Assembly (NCBI GenBank): GCA_032622095.1
Contig: CP136065.1
Coordinates: 60,991,094-61,055,093 of the forward strand
Direction: 5' to 3'
DNA: 64,000 nt
From: Siphonodentalium dalli
Taxonomy: Eukaryota; Mollusca; Scaphopoda; Gadilida; Siphonodentaliidae
Under the pieces are notes generated by a model. The model was not told the origin of the DNA, ran no database searches, and worked only from the letters and a program-made list of their open reading frames with translations. Made by a program: the position numbers and the translations under genes. Numbering within the stretch: the first letter of the stretch is position 1; every line of letters begins with the position of its first letter. Below are positions 13,101-25,100 of this stretch, piece by piece.

Positions 13101-16100
13101 TGGGCGTAGATAACAAGAACAAATATGACATATGGATTAGTTTTAGTGCGTTTATATACAACCGGGGGGAGCATGAGTGAATGAGTGGTGGGGGTGAGTG
13201 AATGAGTGGTGGCGGGGGGGGGGGGGGGTCAAACAATATCAGAGATATGTTTACACTAATAGCAGAGAGAAGCAGATGACAGTTTGAAAATCAATTATTT
13301 CCGTACTTTTCAACAATCGTTCTGACTGCGGGGCGATTTCCGACTCGTGTGTTATAGCAACGGCGTCAAAATACACATTTTGGACCATCAGAATATCTAA
13401 CTGACAATTCTATCTGATTTAGCGCACCGAGAAACCCCTAAATACCAAATTTCAGTTCAATATCTTGAAACATGTAAGAGAAATCCATCGACGATGTTTT
13501 CTACTCTAAATTATCATTGCAATGTGGCGAACTCCTTGGGGAACAGACTTTGATTGACGTATGTTCACGTTGTCTACATCAGAGTTCCTCGATCGTTTGG
13601 TGTCAAACCAAGTGTACGAGGGACCAGGGCATGCCCGACTTGATAGGCATCGCCTTTTATGCGATCAAAATCTGTTTCCAATTATCATATCTGAACGCTG
13701 TATTCGTTGACCTCTTAGATAGTTTGAACTCTAAGTCACGCCCACAAAGCACATCAATTTCCACCACTTATATTCAAATGGCTGTATCTCATAGACGTCT
13801 CAACGTGCGGAACTACGCAATACGTCGTTTGGACGGATACATCATCGGCTACTCAAACAATATATACTCATAACGATCATTCAACTATTACAGGACACAT
13901 GTCAACAAAGTGGTTCAATTTTGTTTGGTTTCCATTAATCATGATATTCGAATTAAACACAAGTTTTGGAGAAAGAGCGAATTTGACAATGACGTTGCCC
14001 TGATTCAACCCAAAAACGTCATTGGCACATGCTGTAATGAACGACCTTGATTGACCTTGACCTATAATTTTGCCAAATGTCATTTTCGTGGTCACAAATA
14101 TATGTGCTACATACTCACATAAAATTCATCGGCATGTGACAAACTTTTTTTCCAGAATTTTCTTGACGAAATTGTTCATTTAAGGGAGAATCACCCACAT
14201 GCATAAACTATTTTAACACGGACGCCGAATTCAAGCTCGCATTGTGTTCGGTGCGCTATCATTCTGGTTTCTATTACACTGTGATATTTTAAAGGTACTC
14301 AATCCGATTAGACGCTCCTAATTACTATCTCTTTGGATTCGGTGGTAAAAAATATTCGATTCGAGTCGAGGAACCCACCCATCAAAGCTCAGAGTGATCA
14401 GATATCGATTTTTGAAGTTTGTTATTTCTCGAGATGTTTAATAATAAGTGACCCAGAAACACGTGGTCAAACGGACGGTCTTGCGGATGAAGATGGATAA
14501 CTCTAAAGTAAAGTAGTTGTTATTGCCACTTGACCCATCTTCATCCGCAAAACCGTCAGTTTGACCACGTCTTTCTGTGCCACTTATTATTAAACATCTT
14601 GAGAAATAACAAACTTCAAAAATCGATATCTGATCACTCTGAGCATTGATGGGTAGGTTCCTCGACTCGAATCAAATATTTGTTAACCCCCGAAGCCAAA
14701 TAAATAGTAATTTAGGAGCGTCTGATTGGATTGAGTACCTTTGAGTGTAATTTAAAGGCCAACTCCTTTGTTCTCCATCGACCTTCGTAATCTGATTTTT
14801 CATATAATTAACGAGTCACCACTGAGACCTCTCGCAGAATTATAGTGTGGATCACTCCGCCTACCATAGACAACATTTGCATAGTGCTTATGAAACCCAT
14901 CCAATTGATTTTTCTGTCGATATGTGCGTGTATCTCATCTACATATATCACCGTGGCAAAGCTATAACAATGAGCGAAAGGCCTAATTACAATTAGAAGA
15001 TATATAGGGTTAATGGATGGGCGCGCAATACACCAGCGATAATCCTATACATGGCGACCTTCGCACGCGTTTCACTGCGTTGAAATCACTTATCCTGCAG
15101 CCTCGTATTTTAACCTCATGCATGTTCTATCCGGTGCCGTGTTATTGCTGTACTGTGGAACTCCCTAAGTTGGAAATTTATCAGCCCGACAAGCGAGCCT
15201 TTGTTTTTTGCTGTAAGATAGACCATTCCCGTACTATAAAATAACCAAAAAAATGGAGTGTTATGGCACTCACCACCGCTGCTGAAATGAACACAGTTAA
15301 AGATGGATCAGCGAGAAGATCATATATGTCGTTTCACTACGATATATGGTATGAACAAAGCGTAATTGATCATTCTTAAATTCCAATAAACAATGCAAGT
15401 CATTTACAATTTTAGAATACAATTTTGCGCGAGTGTTATAGAACACAAGTATCGCTTTTCAAGATTAGAAAATTACCGAAGAACGTTCTCCCCGACCAGG
15501 GACGTGGCTAGAGGGTCTCCGTTGGGGGTGTCCACCTTGGAAAATTCCAACTGCACCCCCCCCCCCATTGAATCAGAATCACAACTTTTGCATAATTCCA
15601 TTTGCACCCCCCCCCCTTGCACCTTAGTGCTCAGGCCTAATCTCATATATATTTTGAAGACCTCTGTCTGTATGTTTGTCTGTCTGTATGTTTGTCTGTA
15701 TGTTTGTCATTAATACAAATCTACGATTCTCGACCGATCGGGACGAAACTTGGTGCGTGTGTGTAGTTTGACCAGGCGGTGGACGTTGTCGTATTGGCGA
15801 GCCCGTGTGGTGCCCGCTTCGCGCATGCGCAGACGAGATCTCGAAAACGGGTGGAGCTATCGACTTGAAATTTGGTATGTGAATGTATCTTGCCCCGGAT
15901 ACGAATTTTATCGGGTCGCCGGGCCCGTGCGACGCCAGCTTCGCGCATGCGCAGACGAGATCTCGGAAACGGGTGGAGCTATCGACTTGAAATTTGGTAT
16001 GTGAATGTATCTTGCCCCGGATACAAATTTTATCGGGTCGCCGAGCCCATGCGACACCAGCTTCGCGCATGCGCAGACGAGATCTCGGAAACGGGTGGAG

Positions 16101-19100
16101 CTATCGACTTGAAATTTGGTATGTGAATGTATCTTGCCCCGGATACGAATTTTATCGGGTCGCCGAGCCCGTGCGACGCCAGCTTCGCGCATGCGCAGAC
16201 CAGACCTCGGAAACGGGTAGAGCTATCGACTTGAAATTTGGTTTTTGAATAGCCTGGACAAAATAGCCCGGACAATGTCGGGCTCATCGGCTAGTCTATA
16301 CTATATATTTTGAGACTTCGTATATATGTGTGTGTGTGTGGGTGTACTTCATAGAATCCAAAACGCGTATACAGATTGAGCTCAAACTTCCTATGTAAGT
16401 GTCAAATCACACCGACACGACCGTGGTCGTGGTTTAGAGAAGCTCAGAGCACCCGTTCTCCAATCTCAAATCACCGCAAAGGCACGGCGTGGGTTAATCA
16501 AGTGATTATTTAATGAGCGTTTGTTTTTGACGCATCTCTATAAAGAGCGTCTGTTTGCCATTCAACGTTATTTGCATCTGCAGAGAGATATACGGAACAT
16601 ACATTAAATTTAAAAAACATTTGTTTCTGACCAACCCTGCGAGCACGGATGGCGCGCTTTGTTTTTACAGTATATAATTATATACCGAAATCATCCCAGA
16701 TAATCACGAATATAGCATCAGATTTCTCCCCAGATATACCGTTATAAAGCTAATGGAATCTGCCAATCTACGGGAAATTCCAGGGAATGCCGATTGAGCT
16801 CAAACTTGCTACCCACGGGAAGTGTCATATATATGAGTGTGTCCTTTATAGACTCGAACCGATTGAGCTCAAACTTGCTAAATAAGAAAATAGCCACCAA
16901 GCCGTAAATATCAACAACAACGATATTACTAAATACACGTTTTCGGCAATGTGAGAGTTTTCGGGGAGCCGTGATGCCAACAACAACGACCCGAAGCCCT
17001 GAATGCCAACAACAGATTCAATGCAATGTTATCTATTATGCAGAGAGACGACATTACGACGGGTACGGCAGACTCAAAATATTATGCAGACAGATTTCCC
17101 GACGGGAAGCGTTTGTTTTAAATTCAATGAAATGTTATCGTAGAGAGATTTCACGAAACAAAGAATGCGTTGTCTGTCGTTCCTAGGAAGGGGGGATTTC
17201 TACGGGTAAATTTTTCCGCCAGAAACAAAAAAATTAATTAAAACAATTTACAATTTAATTAAAACAATATAAAATTAAAAAACATTAACAATAAAAAAAC
17301 AATTCAGAAACAAAATATATTGAATTTAAAAAACATTAAATTCATATTCAAAAATAAAAAACAAAAATAAATAAAAACAAAATAATTACAAAAATGTCAT
17401 GTTTCTGAAACAAAGCCATGGGACGAATGCCGCCAGTGGCGGGCTAACCTGCTAGTCTCATATATATTTTGAAGACCTCTGTTTGTCTGTATGTTTGTAT
17501 GTCATTTATACAAATCTACGATTCTCGACCGATCGGGACGAAACTTGGTACGTGTGTGTAGTTTGACCAGGCAGTCGTCGTTGTCGTATTGGCGAGCCCG
17601 TGCGGCGCCCGCTTCGCGCGTGCGCAGACGAGATCTCGGAAACGGGAGGAGCTATCGACTTGAAATTTGCTATGTGAATGTATCTTGCCCCGGATACGAA
17701 TTTTATCGGGTCGCCGAGTCCGTGCGACGGCAGCTTCGCGCATGCGCAGACCAGACCTCGGAAACGGGTAGAGCTATCGACTTGAAATTTGGTTTTTGAA
17801 TAGCCCGGATACCCGGATACGAATTTTATCGGGTCGCTGAGCCCGTGCGACGCCAGCTTCGCGCATGCGCAGACGAGATCTCGGAAACGGGTGGAGCTAT
17901 CGACTTGAAATTTGGTATGTGAATGTATCTTGCCCCAGAAACGAATTTTATCGGGTCGCCGAGCCCGTGCGACTCCAGCTTCGCGCATGCGCAGACGAGA
18001 TCTCGGAAACGGGTGGAGCTATCGACTTGAAATTTGGTATGTGAATGTATCTTGCCCCGGATACGAATTTTATCGGGTCGCCGAGCCCGTGCGACGCCAG
18101 CTTTGCGCATGCGCAGACCAGATCTCGGAAACGGGTGGAGCTATCGACTTGAAATTTGCTATGTGAATGTATCTTGCCCCAGATAGGAATTTTATCGGGT
18201 CGCCGAGCCCGTGCGACGCCAGCTTCGCGCATGCGCAGACGAGATCTCGGAAACGGGTGGAGCTATCGACTTGAAATTTGCTATGTGAATATATCTTGCC
18301 CCAGATACGAATTTTATCGGGTCGCCGAGCCCGTGCGACGCCAGTTTCGCGCATGCGCAGACCAGATCTCGGAAACGGGTAGAGCTATCGACTTGAAATT
18401 TGGTTTTTGAATAGCCCGGACAACGTCGGGCTGGGTAGGGCTATCGACTTGAAATCTGGTTTTTGAATAACCCGGACAACATCAGGCTCACCGGCTAGTC
18501 TATTATATATTTTTGGAAGATATGTGTGTCTGTCTGTCTGTCTGTCTGTCTGTGTGTTCGCGATGGACTCGAAAACGACAGAACCGATTTCGATGAATCT
18601 TGGTATGTGGGGGTACTTTCGGCCGTGGAGTGGCCTGTTAATTTGCCCGTGCGACGTGACCTTGACCTTGAAATCGGGTCATTTCAAGGTCGAACGCCCG
18701 AGTATCACGGGATTTCGATGAAAATTAGTGTCTGGGGATACTTTCGTATGGGGAGTGTCGTAAGCCTATTCATTTGCAAGTGCGACGTGACCTTGACCTT
18801 GAAATCGGGTCAATTCAAGGTCAAATCGCGAATTTTGATGGGATTTCGACGAAATTTGATACGTGGGGTTACTTTTGTCCACTGGGTGTTTTGGACGGGT
18901 CGAGTCGTGACCCCGACCTGACATTGACCTTCAAAATGATCAATTCAAGGTCAAATCGGGTAAAACCGGATGGAATTCGACGGGTACTTTTGTCGGGTAT
19001 TTTTGTCCGGGCAGTGTTTTGGACGGGTCAAATCGGGACCCCACCTCACCTTGACCTTCAAAATGGACAATTCAAGGTCAAATCGCCGAAAAGCAGAGGG

Positions 19101-22100
19101 GAAACAGCCCGGACGAAGTCGGGTCCACCTGCTGGTATCATATATATTCATAAACCATGGTTCTATATTCCCCATATGAGAACATTCAGATAGTTTAACC
19201 TGAAAAATTGCATAAATCCTAACATCTAGTGATCTAACTCCAGACAAATGCACACGGCTACGGGCAAGAGACCATGATACACCGAGCTGACCATGGTTGT
19301 TTGACCCAATGTGAGAACATTTTGAAAACTGTACAAGAAAATCGCAAATCCTAGCATCTAGACTGGCCTCAACTGAAGCTTTCCTATAGTGTCAGGGGGT
19401 CGGAAAAAAGTGCCATGACAGTAGGCTGAAATTTTTTATCCGCCTCTTGGGTACCCACCACCCCCCTATTTGAAGGAAACAATATTTTTTCCAATTTCAT
19501 GCGGGGTACCCACCCCCTTTTTACCTCCAAATCCAGCCAAATCACCCCTTATTTGAAGGAATTTTTTTCTCCAATTTCATGCAGGGTACGCACCCACGTT
19601 TTACCTAAAAATCTGTAGTCTCACACCATTTAGGCTTGGTATTTGTTTCTGTTATAAAGTCTGAGAACAGATAAGAATCGTATAAACCTGCAGCACCCAT
19701 TGTTGTCCTGTTTGTTTTTGTTTATCAATTGACTCATGACTTGTAAATGTAAACAAGCTATATGAACATTTTACCATATTTCCAATGCTTGTCTGTAATC
19801 ACTTGTATCGAAAATATAAAATAAAATTTAGGCAAAACATTTATGCTAAATAGTAATGGACCCACACGATCTTATACCATCTGACAACATGGCGTTTAAC
19901 AGATTGATCAGCATTCATATGGCTTTGATGTGAAATTGTGTCCAAAAGTAAAACAACAATAAATTAAAGTAAAAAATCAAACAAAAATCTGGATGTGGCT
20001 TTAAATAGCATTCAATACTTTCTAGCATGATGAGATTTACATGTTTTTGGTTACAATACGCCAAATACAAATTAGTAGAGTGAATTCCCCTGGCACTACC
20101 AAGCTAGGATCAGCATAAAAAAATTATGGCAGCTGAATGGTCAATGATACATGGATGAAAAGTGCACGAAAAAATTCACAAATGTGTTTCCCGTCGAGAA
20201 ACATCAAATATAACCACATGGTAAACGGTTATGGCTGTGCAAATGGCGAATAATTTATGGGAGGTGTTTGTGTTTTTTCTATGTCATTTTTGTTTTTTGT
20301 TTATCAATTTTAAGGGTAGTGTGACGTTTGTCAAGCTGCAGTGTGATTTACCACGTTCACAAGTACTTTTGGGCACATTTCTGTGTGTCTAAAAGGACGT
20401 TCTTTAATTTCAAATACTCGTGCAGAGTCAAAGCTTTCCTGCGAATACAGGCCAGCGGGATTTGTTAACACTGAGGCCTATGTAAATCATTTGCAATTGG
20501 TGTATTGTAACCTTTTGCCTCTTATGCTGCCTGGTCAGGTCTAATGAGTAAACATTAATGATATAAATGAATAGCTTTATTCATTTTTATTTACTTTAAT
20601 CATGGGTGTCATAACTGTCCATTTTCATCTTGAACCAGTGGCGTTGGTACTTGACAATGTGATATGATGCAAAAGACGAAATTGTGAGTGTTGGTTTGTA
20701 ACCGGGATTTCTGAGAAGCATTATGCCTATATCCACACTAACTACCCCCCCCCCCCTAAGCCCTGACATAAGTGTCATACATACTATAACAATGATGCTG
20801 AACACTTTAAGGCAATTATATTGCAGAAATGTTGTAAGAGGAAAAAACTGTGACCACTTGGAAAAAAGTGACTTTTTACGCAGCTGAACCACCCTCCCAC
20901 CCCGGCCTACTGTATGGAAAAAAGTGAATGACCCCCCCCCCCCCCCCCCCCCCTGATAGTGTTGGAAATTTCAAACCTCATACTCCCCATCAGGTTGGAA
21001 AATTCTCCAACTGATGACCGTTTCAGTGCACAAGTTTGACCAAATGTAGTATAACATTGTTTTGTTAAAATAATTAGCAGTTTTGTATTGGCCACGTGGG
21101 GAGGGACAATGAAATTTTTTGAAATCTGGACAAGAAAATTGCAAAATCCTAGCATCTAGACTAGCCTCAAGCCTTCCTAGAGTTGGAAATTTCAAACCTG
21201 ACACCCCCACTTAGGTTGGGAAATTTCCAACTGATGAAAATTCCAATGACAATGTTGACCAAATATATGACAATATTGTTTTCTTAAATTAACTAGCAGT
21301 TTTTGACTGGCCACGGGGGAGGGACCAGGACACAAGCTTTCCAAGTGTTGGAAATTTCAAACCTGTCACCCCCTAATTTGGAATTTCCAACTGATGACCA
21401 TTCTAGTAAAAAAAATTGACCAAAAATAGGAAAATATAAAATATTGGTCCAAAATCAATTAATTCCCCGAATTTAAATTGTTTGAAAATCAAACCACAAG
21501 AACATTTTCAACCTATTATTGGTGTGAAATTTCCAACTAATGTTTTGGCAGGTATGAAATTTCCAACTGTTTAAAAATTTGACCAAAGTTGGGGTGAGAC
21601 ACCCCCCCCCCAACACCAACCCCCAACCCCCTGTCGCCACGTCTCTGTCCCCGACTCAAATCACGGGTATTATAAATCTATAGTACAGTACCCAGGTTTT
21701 GAACGTTGGTGAAATGTGATATCTTTCCGAGCGTAACAAGCTGGCGTTGAGATTCATTGGTATGATCTACATGTAGCAGATATGAAAACAGATAACTCTT
21801 CCCTTGTTGCATGTATTTCCATTTGTATTCCATCGCCGCTACATATACTCTGTGTCTGATCTGGACCCGCAACTAGAATGGCACGGATGAGAACACAAAT
21901 CAGATAATATTTACTCAGACCTATATGCAAAACTCACCCGTCGGCTGCAGAAATTGCTGAACTGCCTCACCAATATTTCTCTAAGCATATCTGGGTTTGA
22001 AACCATCAGCACTGGGATCCTCCCTTCATAGATTCTTTTAATAAAGTAAAATCTCGCCGTTCATTGCAATATTTCGAAAGCAGGTGTAAGTGACGAACAT

Positions 22101-25100
22101 AAAACTGGGAGTCAACAAAAACTGGTTGCACGCTGTTGATCATGCATGAACATTTGAGACTATTCTAATATGTTATTTTAGAAGGTTCACAAGCTTGTGT
22201 AATCCCCTTTCCAATTCATCTATTGATAGCATATTGTCAAAACTTTTGTTAAATGTTCATATATGTTACATGTATTATAGGATTGGAATAAAATATGTTT
22301 ACACTAAGGTTCACACGAATCGTAATTACAATCTTAAAATGGGTTTCACAGGTTTCAAAGAATATTCCAGGCACGCGCGCGTTTTACATATGCGCTCACG
22401 AAAAAGATATTCAACAACTTAAAGACATAGTATGTACTTGTTCGGGTACGTAAAACTGATAAGATAGTATCCAGGAGCTATGCCAACTGTGGGAATTTAG
22501 CATTCTACTAACATCACCGTAAATCTGAAGTAAATCGACTGTACCACTCCATAGAAAACATCGTCTGAACAACGCTCAATTGTAAATATTTACTACTCGA
22601 TTCGATAAACTGACGAAAATTATTTCGCCATCGAGAGTCACTGCATTTACTCAATATATAAGAATGGCGGTGTTTATTGTTAATTTCGATATAATATTTG
22701 TTAAAATACCTACTTTGAACACGATTAATTTACATTTCTATTTGATCACCCTACCGGAGTGTTTCACATCACTTTAACAACTTTAGAGGAGTCTAAATAA
22801 TGGGCAGATCTGTAACAGTATATATACAGTATAAACGACATGAGAACTACATGTAACATTTATGTAATTCCGTATGTGTAACGTATTACAGACATTTGGC
22901 TTCAAATACACGTATTATTGATTCTTGCGAGATAATTAAAGGGGTACTGAACGCTACTTTCAATAAATTCCCGGTGATAACAACGATCCAATATCGATAA
23001 TATATAGAAAACTAAGTAATCTGAGTCGAAGATATATTCTGTAAAATTTCAGGTTAATATGTTATCTTAAAATCTAAGTTAATAATTTGATATAAATGAA
23101 ATTTATGGCTGCGGCCATAAATTAAATTACGAATTTCCGTGTACAAGACGTAATAAAAATAATTCACGGATAGTGGATTGGGCAACGCGTGGCACCCATT
23201 ATCGCGTAAAATATTATGTTGATAGGGGGCGTAAACTCAAGCCACTCACTGACTAGTGACTATACAATTACTTAAATGAGTATATGGGACTAGTTAGTCC
23301 AAGTCTTCTTGTACTAAAACCAGCTAAGATATTGGGATGGCGATGCTGGCGTTTAGTCCAAGCCCGCTTGCATACCAATCCTACCACATGCGTTACGCCC
23401 ACGATCTGTGGCGGGAATTTGTGGTGTATTTTACTCGATTTACCTAGCAAATCAATACATGATGCTATATACATCAGAAAGGCTTACATCTAATGGTCAT
23501 AATGGTGTATAATAATCTAACTTTAATGTTAAATTACACATAGAATATTCCGGTTGATTGCCACAAACATCGATTTGTTTCTCTGTTTGTTTACGTTTTA
23601 ACCGAAAGCCGAAGTGGTCCGAATAAGTTCGGCATAATCCGCTGTTTGTTCTGGGAATTCTACTTTCCGTTTCTATATATAGCGCGGGTTTTCCGAACAA
23701 AAATGGCGAAAACCGATCGCCCGAAAGTCCAGTTTTCTATGTGCTTTCAGAACAATTCCCGCACTAAAAACTTAATGACATAATGGAGGATCAGAACGGT
23801 AGTTTTGTTGACAATTATCGCAAGCAGCTTGTCAAAATTGGAGCAAATTAGATCTCTTGTGTCTGACTTGCCATGCGTGTGGTGTGCATTTTGACATCTG
23901 TGTTGATAAAATAATCGGAGAACCGAATCACACAGTTTCGAAATATAGTTCTTCCGTTTTAGTGGGACTTTTCAAACTTAAGGTTCATTTATTTAGTGTA
24001 TTACATTTATATCTCCAATGTTTAATTAATCTATTTATTATTTTATTTATTGACACACATAATTACGATTACAATGGAGAATTCATCGTAATTTGCGTTG
24101 TTGTCCAAAATCTACGGAATATTTTCAACGGAAAATGCCGAACACAGTTCGCGAGGTCAACCGAGTTCGCTTACTTTTTAAAAATTGTAAACATTGAGGT
24201 AAATGTCTCTTTTCGCATTAAATTACCGTTTTAAACTCACAACTGATGTGGGTTTCAGATAAAATAGCATGTCTTCTGCGGAAAATATCCGTTTATTGTC
24301 GCAATTGTGATATTTTATTTCATATAATTGTGGTTTTATTTGAGCGGGTCACTAACGCTTAAGCCGTGTCATAAGGGAGCATATAGGGCGGACTAAACGC
24401 CAGCATCGCCATCCCAATATCTTAGCTGGTTTTAGTACAAGAAGACTTGGACTAGGGACTAGTATGCATAGAATATAACATTTATTTGATACATTTGCTT
24501 GAAAACTGTCCAAAAAATTACTCGACGACGACAATTTGTATTTTCGCATTCCGGCTAATCTGGCATCCGTAACATTACTTCGTACTTAATCAGACTTTCA
24601 AATAATGGAAATCTGGTTAAAGGTACTCAATCCGATCAGACGCTCCTAAATTACTATTTCTTTGGCTTCGGGGTAAACAATATTTGATTCGAGTCGAGGA
24701 ACCCACCCGTCAAAGCTCAAATTGATCAGATATAGATTTTTGAAGTTTGTGATTTCAATTGTTTGATTACCAGAAACACGAGGTCAAACGGACGGTCTTG
24801 CAGATAAAGATGGATAACTCTAAAATCAAGTGGTTATTATTACCACTTGATTTTTATCCATCTTTATCTGCAAGACCGTCCGTTTGACCCTCGTGTTTCA
24901 ATAAGTTTGTGTCCCACAAACAATAGAAACCGCAAAGTTCAAACATCGATATCTAATCACTCTGAGCTTTTTTGTGTGGGTTCCTCAACTCGAATCAAAT
25001 ATTTTTTACCCCCGAAGCCAAAGAAATAGTAATTTAGGAGTGTCTGATCGGATTGAGTACCTTTAACTTATTCTACGACTCAGATACTATAGAAACCAAC

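Noticed and set aside
13517-13873. 118-codon plus-strand frame in P450 intron 4
   Set aside because: No family signature, no coding-like composition, and length is within chance expectation for a 64-kb window.
15624-18410. Many overlapping long open frames on both strands (MREAGVARARRPDKI..., MVCECILPRI...)
   Set aside because: They are translations of a 122-base minisatellite in shifting frames; no protein family, and the same sequence is open on both strands.
18524-19193. Overlapping frames in Helitron-like element E4 as a protein gene
   Set aside because: Repeated AAGGTCA modules generate them; the same sequence recurs as fragments without frame conservation.
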